A DNA stretch of 64,000 bases from Pseudomonas fluorescens (GTDB lineage: Bacteria; Pseudomonadota; Gammaproteobacteria; Pseudomonadales; Pseudomonadaceae). A model generated the notes under the pieces. That model saw nothing but the letters and a program-made list of their open reading frames with translations. It ran no database searches and had not been told where the DNA came from. Location: assembly GCF_902498065.1 (NCBI RefSeq), contig NZ_CABVIR010000007.1:1-64000 (forward strand). The letters are read 5' to 3'. Of this stretch, positions 10,165-17,665 are shown piece by piece. A program made the translations under genes and the position numbers. The stretch's first letter is position 1, and every line of letters begins with the position of its first letter.

Positions 10165-11429
10165 GGTTATTCAAGCCGGGCAGTCGCCCGACCTTGCGTT
10201 CGGTCATTGGCCGCGGTCATTTGATCGTCGCGCTGGTCGGCGTGGCCATGGCCAGCATCTCGCTGACGCTGCTCGGCGTTCTGGCGTTGCGGGTTTATGC
10301 CGACCACAACCTGCACCTGATCGCGCGCTCCATCAACTACACCGTGGAAGCGGCCGTGGTGTTCAACGATAAAGCCGCTGCCACCGAAGCGCTGGCACTG
10401 ATCGCCTCTACCGAAGAAGTGGCGGATGCCCAAGTGCTGGACGAGCAAGGCAAGTTGTTGGCACGTTGGCAGCGGCCCGAAACCGGATTGTTCTCTGATC
10501 TCGAAATGCAGATGGCCAAAGCCTTTCTGGAAAAACCCATCAGCATGCCGATCATCCACCAAGGTCAGGACATCGGCAGCATCCTGTTGATCGGCCACGG
10601 TGGCAGCCTGATGCGCTTCTTGCTCAGCGGTCTGGTGGGCATCGTTCTGTGCACCGCCGCCAGTGCCTGGGTGGCGCTTTATCTGGCTCGCCGACAACTG
10701 CGCGGGATCACCGGCCCGCTGCGCAGTCTGGCTTCCGTGGCGCACGCCGTGCGCAGCGAACGTGCCTTCGACCTGCGTGTGCCACCCGCCGACATCGCCG
10801 AACTCGACAACCTGGGCAATGACTTCAATGCCCTGCTCGATGAACTCGAATCCTGGCAGACTCACCTGCAAAGCGAGAATGAAACCCTCGCCCATCAGGC
10901 CAGTCATGACAGCCTCACCGGGTTGCCGAATCGTGCGTTTTTCGAAGGCCGATTGATTCGCGCGCTGCGCAACGCCAACAAGCTCAACGAGCGAGTAGCG
11001 GTGCTGTTTCTGGACAGTGACCGGTTCAAGCAAATCAACGACACCTTCGGTCACGCCGCCGGCGACGCAGTGTTGGTCGCGGTCGCCAATCGGGTTCGTG
11101 CTCAATTGCGCGAAGAGGATCTGGTGGCGCGTCTGGGGGGGGATGAGTTTGCTGTCCTGCTGACACCGCTGAACAAGACCGAAGACGCCGAGCGGATCGC
11201 CGATAAAATCATCGCGAGCATGGACGTGCCGATTCCGTTGCCGGGTCATACTCAGGTTTTGACTACTCTGAGCATTGGCATTGCTGTGTACCCGGATCAT
11301 GGTGCTACACCGGGTGCTCTGCTCAATGCTGCTGATGCGGCCATGTACCAGGCCAAACGTTTTTCCAGAGGTGCACAGCACACGTCAGGGTCGGAGCACC
11401 CTGTCGCCGATGTTCAATCCAGGAGCTGA
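10161..11429 (+). CDS. yfiN: Diguanylate cyclase YfiN (TpbB)
   Basis: YfiN is an inner-membrane diguanylate cyclase that raises c-di-GMP, promoting biofilm and small-colony-variant growth. The 422-residue protein has a transmembrane segment near residues 20-44, a periplasmic domain, a second transmembrane segment at about 150-175, a HAMP linker, and a C-terminal GGDEF domain. The catalytic GGDEF is at 326-330, and an RxxD inhibitory site (R317-E-E-D320) lies five residues before it, so both catalysis and product inhibition look intact. It is translationally coupled to yfiR and followed 5 bases later by yfiB. Confidence 0.94.
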   Translation: MRLFKPGSRPTLRSVIGRGHLIVALVGVAMASISLTLLGVLALRVYADHNLHLIARSINYTVEAAVVFNDKAAATEALALIASTEEVADAQVLDEQGKLLARWQRPETGLFSDLEMQMAKAFLEKPISMPIIHQGQDIGSILLIGHGGSLMRFLLSGLVGIVLCTAASAWVALYLARRQLRGITGPLRSLASVAHAVRSERAFDLRVPPADIAELDNLGNDFNALLDELESWQTHLQSENETLAHQASHDSLTGLPNRAFFEGRLIRALRNANKLNERVAVLFLDSDRFKQINDTFGHAAGDAVLVAVANRVRAQLREEDLVARLGGDEFAVLLTPLNKTEDAERIADKIIASMDVPIPLPGHTQVLTTLSIGIAVYPDHGATPGALLNAADAAMYQAKRFSRGAQHTSGSEHPVADVQSRS

Positions 11430-11434
11430 TTTTC

Positions 11435-11929
11435 GTGTTCTCATTCAATCTGCGATTTCTCTCGATCCCCTTATTCATCGCCTTGCTGGCACTGACCGGT
11501 TGCCAGACGGCGCCACAAAAAGGTCTGAGTCCGGCACAGGTCGCAGTACTCAAACAGCAAGGTTTCGAGTTGACCGACGAGGGGTGGGCGTTTGGCTTGT
11601 CCGGCAAAGTGTTGTTTGGCAGTGATGTCGAAAGCCTGAACCCGCAGAGCACCGAGATCGTCGAGCGCATTGGCAAGGCGTTGCTGGGGGTCGGAATCGA
11701 TCGGGTTCGTGTCGATGGTCACACCGACGCCTCGGGCAAAGAGACCTACAACGAACAGCTGTCTCTGCGCCGCTCGAACAGCGTCGGCAAAGTACTGAGC
11801 GCGGTCGGCATGAAAGAGCAGAATATCCAGGTACGAGGCCTTGGCAGCAGTGAGCCCGTTGCCTCCAACGACACCGCGACCGGTCGAACCGAGAACCGCC
11901 GGGTGTCGATTGTGGTCAGCGCCGATTAG
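11435..11929 (+). CDS. yfiB: Outer-membrane lipoprotein YfiB (OmpA-like)
   Basis: YfiB is an outer-membrane lipoprotein that captures YfiR and so activates YfiN. The 164-residue protein starts with GTG after a GGAGCTG ribosome-binding site and has a lipobox LTGC near residue 22. A peptidoglycan-binding OmpA domain follows (VDGHTDASG, then a C-terminal TGRTENRRVSIVV). Its stop codon overlaps, on the opposite strand, the stop codon of the displaced LysR gene end that follows. The chromosomal segment left of the island therefore ends with this convergent pair. Confidence 0.94.
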   Translation: MFSFNLRFLSIPLFIALLALTGCQTAPQKGLSPAQVAVLKQQGFELTDEGWAFGLSGKVLFGSDVESLNPQSTEIVERIGKALLGVGIDRVRVDGHTDASGKETYNEQLSLRRSNSVGKVLSAVGMKEQNIQVRGLGSSEPVASNDTATGRTENRRVSIVVSAD

Positions 11930-12062
11930 TCGGTGAACACCATGTCCCGCCGTTCACCCATCAACAGCCCCTGATTCAACTCAGTCACCTCCCGGATGTA
12001 ATCCCACAACAGGGTAATCCGCTTGAGCTTGCGCAGGTCCTCCCGGCAGTACATCCAGAACT
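11926..12062 (-). pseudogene. Displaced 3' end of a LysR-type regulator gene
   Basis: Read on the minus strand, these 137 bases encode about 45 residues ending in ...TLLWDYIREVTELNQ...MVFTD and a TAA stop. They align without gaps to the last 137 bases of the LysR gene at 23620-24567, with 17 mismatches (my count). Identity is highest toward the island side and ends abruptly at 12062, where island sequence begins. The simplest reading is that this is the original gene end, cut off when the island integrated and replaced by the island-borne copy at the other boundary. It has no start codon and cannot be expressed alone. Confidence 0.85.
12044..12062. other. attL: 19-bp core repeat, left island boundary
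   Basis: The sequence CGGCAGTACATCCAGAACT is identical at 12044-12062 and 23738-23756. Homology between the two flanks stops at its right edge here. This direct repeat lies inside the LysR coding sequence and marks the likely recombination site. The integrase gene starts 45 bases further on, as is typical for attL. Confidence 0.8.
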
Positions 12063-12107
12063 TCAAGGAATACAGGTTTCTCCCAATGTTTACGGGGTTA
12101 AACCTTT

Positions 12108-13493
12108 ATGAATCGCCTTTTAGAATGCTCTGCTGTTACAAGTCCTGTACCAATTCTTGTAGGTTCTTCGAGACCCACCACGAGACTCGCTAAACCGTAT
12201 CACTACAGACGCAACGGCATTTACTACATACGCCTCAGGGCTACTGGCAGTACCACTGAGTACGCTTCGGTTTCCCTCAAGACCAGCAATAGGCGTGACG
12301 CATTAGACGCTTCAGAACAGCTCGCGGGGTCTGTCAGGACGTTCCATTTGGCAAACCCAGAATCCTCTTGGGGGAAGCTGAAAGAGCATTTCCGTTTGGC
12401 CTCAGCGGAGCTGTTTGAGTTTGGACGTGATGGCGACGTCACGCAGGTGTGGGGTGGTCTGCATGACAGCAACACTGGCCCTGTGGGCGGCTCGCTCAGT
12501 TACCCCAAGTCCGCAAAGAGCGCTCCGCTATCCCTATCTGTAATCACCCCAGCAGTGACCTTTGAGGCGCTTTCATCGCTCTACTTGGCCGACCGTGGGC
12601 AAGATCAGAAAGCATCGACCCTGAAGGAAACCAAGATTTGCCACGGCACCATCTCTGCGGCCCTCGGTGAACTGGATATGCGGACTCATTCACGGGCTGA
12701 CCTCGTCGCGCTGCGTGATCGTCTTGGAGATGGTCGCATGCCCTCAACGGTCAATAAGCTGATCGTGAAGCTATCAGCTGTCCTCGCATGGTCAGTTGAA
12801 AACGGTCACATATCCAAGTCATACGATAAGAAACTGAAGCTCACTAAGGGCCTTGCGTCGAGCCGTAAGGCGTTTACACAGGATCAGGTGAGCATGCTGG
12901 TGACTTATTCCAACACGCTCCCTGAGTCCTCATGGAAGCGCTGGCTATTGAGCCTTGGTGCCATCACTGGCGGGCGCCTCAATGAAATCTCACAGTTGAC
13001 GGTAAGTGACGTGCAGACCCTTGCTTCAGGTATCACGGCTATACACATCAACGAGGTAGGTGAGGGGAAGTCGATCAAGAACAAACGCAGTGAACGGTTG
13101 GTGCCACTGACTGACGGTGCCTATGGGTTCAACCTCACAGCATTCTTGCGGTATGTCGATGCGCGCAAGGTCAGTGGGTCGGACTCATTAGCTCAGATTG
13201 GCTACAAAACAGCCGGAGAGTGGGCAAATCAACAAGCAATCCCTGCGGCTCTTGGTGACACCTATGGGCCAGGCTTGGTGTTCCATTCGTTGCGCCACTC
13301 GTTAGCTTCGCTAATGCAGGTCAAAGGAGTTCCCACTACGCATGCTCAGGCTGTGATGGGTCATGCTTCTGGCACGATTACTTTCGATACATACGGCTCT
13401 GGTGTTCCCGTTGAAACCATCGCTGAGGTACTCAGGGGGCTTTTTATCAGTGGCAACCACCGGCCCCGGATCGAAAATGGTTTGCAACCGTGA
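12108..13493 (+). CDS. int: Tyrosine-type site-specific integrase
   Basis: This 461-residue protein has the complete catalytic set of a phage-type tyrosine recombinase: R290 in TGGRLNEIS, H393 and R396 in FHSLRHSLAS, H419 in MGHASG, and the nucleophile Y429 in DTYG. The N-terminal part holds an arm-binding or SAM-like region (HYRRNGIYYIRLRA at about residue 30). It is transcribed away from attL and should catalyse island integration and excision. One of the putative arm-type repeats lies within its first codons (12134-12153), so integrase binding could repress its own gene. The ribosome-binding site is weak, and a slightly later start is possible. Confidence 0.93.
   Translation: MNRLLECSAVTSPVPILVGSSRPTTRLAKPYHYRRNGIYYIRLRATGSTTEYASVSLKTSNRRDALDASEQLAGSVRTFHLANPESSWGKLKEHFRLASAELFEFGRDGDVTQVWGGLHDSNTGPVGGSLSYPKSAKSAPLSLSVITPAVTFEALSSLYLADRGQDQKASTLKETKICHGTISAALGELDMRTHSRADLVALRDRLGDGRMPSTVNKLIVKLSAVLAWSVENGHISKSYDKKLKLTKGLASSRKAFTQDQVSMLVTYSNTLPESSWKRWLLSLGAITGGRLNEISQLTVSDVQTLASGITAIHINEVGEGKSIKNKRSERLVPLTDGAYGFNLTAFLRYVDARKVSGSDSLAQIGYKTAGEWANQQAIPAALGDTYGPGLVFHSLRHSLASLMQVKGVPTTHAQAVMGHASGTITFDTYGSGVPVETIAEVLRGLFISGNHRPRIENGLQP
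12134..12153 (+). repeat. Putative arm-type integrase site, left copy
   Basis: TGTTACAAGTCCTGTACCAA here matches 23527-23546 at 19 of 20 positions in the same orientation. A partial third copy (TGTTACAAATCC) starts at 23551. The left copy lies about 70 bases inside attL and the right copy about 190 bases inside attR, the usual arrangement for arm-type sites of tyrosine integrases. The functional role is inferred. Confidence 0.6.
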
Positions 13494-13819
13494 GGCATAT
13501 CTCGCGCTCGCGGCGGCGGCTGGTTCCCCCATGCCGGGGGGCAGTGTGTGCCTGTGCAGCAGCGGGGAGGGCAGGAGCATGCCTTACCTCTGGCGCTAGC
13601 TGTGGCTGTAGTTGTCTCTGGCTGGAAACGCGCATGCCTCTACGCAACGCCAAGGGTAGGGTCTCTCTCAATGCAGGCGGTGTCTCATGGGGCTTAAGGT
13701 CTGTGCGTCCGTGGCTCGCTGTGTTCCTGCCTGCCGGTCGATGCATCGAGCTGGTGTCAGCGGGTCTACCCTCTTGCCCTGTCGTTGGCCGTGCGTTCTC
13801 TGGCGGGCTGTACGGCTGA
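13490..13819 (+). CDS. Possible small cysteine-rich protein, doubtful
   Basis: An open frame of 109 residues begins with a GTG overlapping the integrase stop; an internal ATG at 13634 would give about 62 residues. The peptide is rich in cysteine and arginine, and its C-terminal half (RPWLAVFLPAGRCIEL, then AFSGGLYG) has the look of small proteins found beside integrases, but I cannot name a family. Antisense frames are open here too, which weakens the case. The rest of 13494-13870 shows no other convincing gene. Confidence 0.25.
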   Translation: MRHISRSRRRLVPPCRGAVCACAAAGRAGACLTSGASCGCSCLWLETRMPLRNAKGRVSLNAGGVSWGLRSVRPWLAVFLPAGRCIELVSAGLPSCPVVGRAFSGGLYG

Positions 13820-13870
13820 CCGTGCCGCTGATGACCGGTCATTTAGTGCCTGTCTATGTGGGTTGTAGGC

Positions 13871-14010
13871 GGTGACATCAAACGATCGATTGTCGTCACC
13901 TGAAAATGAGGTCGTAAAGGGGTGACATCAAAATAGGCTTTGACACTTGTTGGCACCACTCGTATTGTTGTCACCATTACTTGGCACCATATGCCAGCTA
14001 GGCAGACCAG
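13871..14010. promoter_or_regulatory. Repeats upstream of the serine recombinase (possible res/operator)
   Basis: GGTGACATCAAA occurs twice as a direct repeat (13871-13882 and 13921-13932). Several further GTCACC, GTTGTCACC and GGCACCA words in both orientations fill the interval up to the recombinase start. Clusters of short direct and inverted repeats directly before a resolvase gene often form its recombination (res) or operator site. This role is inferred from position only. Confidence 0.4.
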
Positions 14011-14020
14011 AGGTGACACC

Positions 14021-14599
14021 ATGACCGCACGTACTTACGCCTATTGCCGGGTATCCACTACCGAGCAGACCACTGACAACCAGATGCACGCGATCAAGGA
14101 GCGGGGATACATCATTCCTGCGAATCGGGTACACAGCGAGACTATCAGCGGCTCAGTGCCAGCCTCAGAACGTCCAGTATTCGCAAGGTTGGTAGATCGT
14201 CTAGAGAGTGGCGATACGCTGGTAGTGCTGAAACTTGACCGCCTTGGTCGTGACAGCATCGACGTACAGGCCACCATCGATAAATTGATGGCTCTGGGCA
14301 TTCGGGTTATCTCGCTCGACCTGCCAGCCTCAGACCTGACCAGCGTAGAAGGTCGATTCATCATGCAGGTAATGGCGGCGCTGGCTGAGATGGAGCGTGG
14401 CCGTATCCGGGAACGTACCAGTGAGGGCCTAGCCCGTGCCAAGGCTGCTGGTGTGAAGCTAGGTCGTCCTGTAGCTGATGACGTCACGTCTCAGGTGCGC
14501 GAGCTGCGTGCCAAGGGTATGAGTCAATCTGAGGTTGCCGAGGCTCTGGGGCTGTCTCTGCGGACCGTGAAGCGCCATTGCGCCAAGGAGTCTGCCTGA
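14021..14599 (+). CDS. Serine recombinase (resolvase/invertase family)
   Basis: The 192-residue protein is a small serine recombinase of the Tn3 resolvase / Hin-Gin class. It has nucleophile S12 in YCRVST, the conserved LDRLGRDS, GRFIMQVMAALAEMER and RIRERTSEGL motifs, and a C-terminal helix-turn-helix (SQSEVAEALGLSLRTVKRH). The start at 14021 follows AGAGGTGACACC, a good ribosome-binding site, and gives the normal family N-terminus. It could resolve island multimers or invert a segment. No invertible gene segment is evident, so resolution of dimers is the more likely role. Confidence 0.92.
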   Translation: MTARTYAYCRVSTTEQTTDNQMHAIKERGYIIPANRVHSETISGSVPASERPVFARLVDRLESGDTLVVLKLDRLGRDSIDVQATIDKLMALGIRVISLDLPASDLTSVEGRFIMQVMAALAEMERGRIRERTSEGLARAKAAGVKLGRPVADDVTSQVRELRAKGMSQSEVAEALGLSLRTVKRHCAKESA

Positions 14600-15023
14600 G
14601 TCGTAACGCGGGGGCTTGAGCTTGAGACCCAGCATTTACACGCGGGCATGCGATCACTTGCATCACCGGTTATTCCAGTTGCAAGCCGTCTAGCGGGGTT
14701 ATGTCTTGATCGATCCTATGTTGACCGTGGAAGGCCACCAGAGCGCGCAGACGCTACATCGATCCACGGGGCAGGCCAATACCGATCACCGGCCTTCACG
14801 GTTGCGGTATCGCACCTGACAGCGGCTGTCCTACTAGTCGAGGGCTGAGAGGTTCAGGGCAAGCGCCGGGATAGTTATGCGCGATGTGCTGCTAAAGCTC
14901 CGGGCAGTGAGCTGTCTGCTTCGCTTGCGGCTGTCACATGAAACCCCAGGACGATGTGACGGGTACGGGCAAACGAGCCTCAGGCGCGCTCTCAGGGCCT
15001 CACGGGTTCAAACCGGGTTTAGG

Positions 15024-15046
15024 CTTTGAATTGCATTATAGGGTGG
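15024..15046 (+). promoter_or_regulatory. T7/SP6-like promoter element, copy 1
   Basis: First of four 23-bp elements with the core TTGCATTATAG followed by purine-rich sequence (here GGGTGG). The four copies share the pattern yTTTAAGTTGCATTATAG plus purines, which mirrors the specificity region, TATAG box and purine start of promoters used by single-subunit phage RNA polymerases. Copy 1 is the most divergent upstream (TTTGAATTG). The functional claim is inference. Confidence 0.45.
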
Positions 15047-15211
15047 CCAGTAGCTTAGAGTTGCTGAGTCTCACAGTGTTAGACACTTGAAATCCCACAG
15101 TTTTCGAATTCCAGAGCGGCCAGCGGCAAACGTGACCGGATTGCCAATTCTGGTCACAAAGTCTCACAGCGCTACAGCCCTTATAAACCGGGGCTTTCAG
15201 AGTCTCACAGC

Positions 15212-15234
15212 CTTTAAGTTGCATTATAGGAGAA
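15212..15234 (+). promoter_or_regulatory. T7/SP6-like promoter element, copy 2
   Basis: CTTTAAGTTGCATTATAG followed by GAGAA. It shares 16 consecutive bases (TTAAGTTGCATTATAG) with copy 3. The predicted start G is at 15229, and transcription would enter the AGTAG-rich tract. GTCTCACAG stands just upstream, as a similar word does before copy 3. Confidence 0.5.
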
Positions 15235-15239
15235 TCCCC

Positions 15240-15380
15240 AAGTAGCAACAGTAGTGTAGTAGTGATGGTAGTTACAGTAGCACTCAGTATTGTCTATTAG
15301 GGAGAGTAGGTTAAGTAGTCTACAGTGGGAGATGTAGTGTAGTAGCCCAGTATTGTCTAGTTGCTCAAGTAGTGATAGTT
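15240..15380. repeat. Degenerate AGTAG-rich low-complexity tract
   Basis: The tract is built from variants of AGTAGCAACAGTAG and GTAGTGTAGTAG. It contains an exact direct repeat CAGTATTGTCTA at 15285-15296 and 15348-15359. A shorter related tract (AACAGTAGCAACAGTAG and on) lies at about 15755-15785. Spacing is irregular, so it is not a CRISPR array. It could be an iteron-like origin or a protein-binding array. Confidence 0.6.
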
Positions 15381-15591
15381 GTTCCCTCCCTTCTTCTCCT
15401 TAATGGAGAGAGGGAGAGCTAATAGACGCTATGAGTATCCAACCCAGCCAGCCCCAGACCGCGCGCAGACCGCAACGGGGCAGAGCACTGACCTACGCGT
15501 CCCACAAAAAGCTCAGGCGCCCATAGCGAGCCTCAGGGGCTTTCTCGTTTGGGCCGAGAGTCCCAGAAAGTCTCACACCGATAGCCCCGGT

Positions 15592-15614
15592 AATTAAGTT
15601 GCATTATAGAAGAG
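15592..15614 (+). promoter_or_regulatory. T7/SP6-like promoter element, copy 3
   Basis: AATTAAGTTGCATTATAG followed by AAGAG. Aligned by eye to the canonical 23-bp SP6 promoter, it matches at 17 positions including TATAGAAGA. The predicted start is at 15609, about 317 bases before the gene at 15926. Confidence 0.5.
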
Positions 15615-15925
15615 CGAGTCGAGTATTCGCCAAATCGCGATTTATATAAAAGTTCAAGCGCTTTTTCAATTGCACAGGCCGATGCCCTAGATGAGAATTA
15701 TTATCTGGTTCATCGGTCTGCGATCCCAATGGAATTGGTAGGACAAGAAGAACAGTAGCAACAGTAGTAACAGTAGCTACAGTATAAATTCTCCTTTTCT
15801 CTTATGAGAAAAGACCCGTTAGGGAAGTGACAGTAGCAACCAATAGCAACCCGTTTCTTTAGTGGGGCGTTTATTGCTCTGTCCTCCTATACCCTCTAAT
15901 CAGCAACTATAGCGAGGTACAGACT

Positions 15926-16249
15926 ATGGCAACCCCTATTGCAGGCGATATGGCATCCACCGTTCCGGTCAAGCAGCAGCAAGGCGTTACCCTGCACAAC
16001 ATGCCGCAAGTTGGCTATAGGGATATCTCAGATGCAAGTCACCCTATTAACCAGAGTAATCTTTCGGGCAAGCGACTAGGTGCTTTGGTTGTAGCTGTGG
16101 ATGAGGGTGATATCAGTGCAGGCCGTATGAGCTTAATGATTGCTCATGGTAGCGGACCAACTGATGGATGGTCGCCGTTGGTATCACGTTTTATAAGTGA
16201 GCCACAGTACCAACCTGTTTACTCTGACATTGATAGCGTTTCAGTTTGA
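15926..16249 (+). CDS. Hypothetical island protein (107 aa)
   Basis: No family recognised. The frame begins with ATG after a GCGAGG ribosome-binding site and encodes a soluble, neutral peptide with no membrane segment or signal. The middle has alternating hydrophobic residues (LGALVVAVDEGDIS). It is the first reading frame after the repeat-rich stretch and lies downstream of the phage-like promoter copies 1-3, which would transcribe it. A CAAGTTGGCTATAGGG word inside it (from 16008) is a one-base-shorter variant of the promoter core, possibly by chance. Confidence 0.55.
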   Translation: MATPIAGDMASTVPVKQQQGVTLHNMPQVGYRDISDASHPINQSNLSGKRLGALVVAVDEGDISAGRMSLMIAHGSGPTDGWSPLVSRFISEPQYQPVYSDIDSVSV

Positions 16250-16402
16250 GGATGCGGTGGCAATAGTATTCTAGTAGGTACAAAACAGTGCTGCTTAGGG
16301 CACGAGTTCTAGGGCTTGCCACCAGTGCGCATTGATAAGCAGCGGATCGTGAAGCGCAAGCAACCCGTGAAAGCACTATTAAAGGCTGACGACAGCTACG
16401 GC

Positions 16403-16425
16403 TTTTAAGTTGCCTTATAGATAGA
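16403..16425 (+). promoter_or_regulatory. T7/SP6-like promoter element, copy 4
   Basis: TTTTAAGTTGCCTTATAG followed by ATAGA: the same element with one change in the core (CC for CA). The predicted start at 16420 is 289 bases before the KilA-N gene, so the transcript would carry the large hairpin at 16595-16674 in its leader. Confidence 0.45.
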
Positions 16426-16594
16426 TCGACTTTCAGTGTCCCATCTAAACCCCGAGTAACCCTGCACCTCTGGCATACGTGCCATGTGTAGTAGTACGCA
16501 TACAGTAAGCCCATTCCCACCTGTATCAACGGTCTGGTCCCCTTCCTTCACGGGTGGCCGAGTGGGCTTTCTTATGCGTGCCATCCCTGAGTTC

Positions 16595-16674
16595 CTACAA
16601 GTGAGTTACCCGTCTGCCCGGTCCTCTGGGTTTGGTCGCCTGTCATAGCGGGTCGGCTGGTAGCTCACTTGTAG
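16595..16674 (+). ncRNA. Long-stem RNA structure in the KilA-N gene leader
   Basis: CTACAAGTGAGTTACC (16595-16610) pairs with GGTAGCTCACTTGTAG (16659-16674) over 16 positions with a single G-U pair, enclosing about 48 bases that can form smaller internal stems. It ends 34 bases before the KilA-N start codon. A stem this long by chance is unlikely. It may be a cis-acting leader, a processing site or a small structured RNA. In the remainder of 16250-16708 I see only promoter copy 4. Confidence 0.45.
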
Positions 16675-16708
16675 CAATTCATCCCCTTAATGTGAGAGAC
16701 CTGAAACT

Positions 16709-17413
16709 ATGAACACGACCAATGCATTACCCGTTTTGCTGCAAAATGCAGACGGTAATAAGTATTCCTTTGTCCCCAATGATGAGGGCATGTTTAACCT
16801 GACAGAGATGTGGCGGATGCTAGAACTACCTGCATCCAAGAAACCCAGCCAGTGGCGCAATAGTATTGCGCGTGATCTAGAGAGAGATGCAAATTTGCAT
16901 TTCACTCAAGGTAAGGATGCTTATACCCTCGCAACTGAGACAGCTTGTATTGCTTATGCAATGTGGGTTTCGGTCTCTTTCTATCGTATGGTTGTCTCTA
17001 CCTTCATCGCTGTGCGAAATGACGACCGGTTGGCGGCAATGGTCTATCGCAACATGGAGTCTGAGTATCAAGAGATGCTTGATAATAACTGCGCTAAGCT
17101 TAATGCATACAACCGTCTTGATAAGTCCTATCAAGGTTGGCACAACAGTTGCTGTCTAGCTGGTATCGAAGACTCCCGCAAGGCTCGTTTTTATCTATGG
17201 ACTAAGTACCTTATGTGGAGTGAGCAGACGATTAAAGGTAAGACAAGTATCACCATGAGAGCTCCGGGCATTGATGCGGGCTTTATAGTTAACCGAGGTA
17301 ATGGAAAGATAGACGACTCTATCTGCATGAAGGCATATGGGCGTAAATGGCTAATTGAGCATGCCGCTGAGATAAACGCCGCAACCAAGATGATGCGCAA
17401 ATGTTCCACCTGA
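16709..17413 (+). CDS. KilA-N domain protein
   Basis: The 234-residue protein has an N-terminal KilA-N-type DNA-binding domain, roughly residues 18-105: FNLTEMWRML at about 29-38, KKPSQWRNSI at 44-53, and the signature WVSVSFYRMVVSTF at about 86-99. KilA-N domains occur in phage and large-virus proteins, often as DNA-binding modules joined to regulatory or antirepressor C-termini. The C-terminal 130 residues are not recognised. The ATG follows TGTGAGAGACC, a plausible ribosome-binding site, and a structured leader lies upstream. A regulatory or lysogeny-control role is inferred. Confidence 0.75.
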   Translation: MNTTNALPVLLQNADGNKYSFVPNDEGMFNLTEMWRMLELPASKKPSQWRNSIARDLERDANLHFTQGKDAYTLATETACIAYAMWVSVSFYRMVVSTFIAVRNDDRLAAMVYRNMESEYQEMLDNNCAKLNAYNRLDKSYQGWHNSCCLAGIEDSRKARFYLWTKYLMWSEQTIKGKTSITMRAPGIDAGFIVNRGNGKIDDSICMKAYGRKWLIEHAAEINAATKMMRKCST

Positions 17414-17665
17414 CGGGATATAACCCATCGTTCAACTACGGCGGGGTAGTGGCCTCAGCAGACGAAGACGACACCGTAAATAGCCTACCGCCTTATCTAT
17501 CCCACCTAGTCACTAATATCACCAGCAGCTTCAGTCCCGCTCGTGGTTGCCAACTGGCATCTAAGTCCAGACCCAGATAACCCCCCGAAAACCCTAAGTA
17601 AGCACCAGCAATTCTGTTGGTGTTTCTGCATGCCGTTAATTCACAACCTGAGAGGTAAAGAGACC
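17414..17665. other. Island intergenic region with weak hairpin
   Basis: No gene is visible. A hairpin CACCAGCA-ATTC-TGTTGGTG near 17605-17625 is followed by TTTCTG and could be a weak terminator or leader structure for the next gene, whose ribosome-binding site (GAGAGGTAAAGAG) lies at about 17649-17661. Confidence 0.4.

Larger units (their letters stand above)
14600..15925. other. Structured, repeat-rich non-coding stretch of the island
   Basis: No convincing gene is visible in about 1.3 kb. What can be seen: an inverted repeat ACCGTGGAAGGCC (14724-14736) with GGCCTTCACGGT (14791-14802); three phage-like promoter elements (15024, 15212, 15592); four GTCTCACA words (about 15067, 15161, 15202, 15570); an AGTAG-rich low-complexity tract (15240-15380, again 15755-15785); a hairpin CAGGCCGATG (15675-15684) with CATCGGTCTG (15711-15720); and a hairpin CTTTTCTC-TTAT-GAGAAAAG near 15795-15815. 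Such density suggests regulatory RNA, an origin of replication or a control region. Confidence 0.6.

Noticed and set aside
13447..13842. Minus-strand frame of 131 codons after the integrase
   Set aside because: It overlaps the integrase 3' end and the opposite frame, has no ribosome-binding site and a composition typical of an antisense shadow.
15240..15785. Possible CRISPR-like array in the AGTAG tracts
   Set aside because: Repeat units are short, degenerate and irregularly spaced, with no unique spacers and no cas genes.
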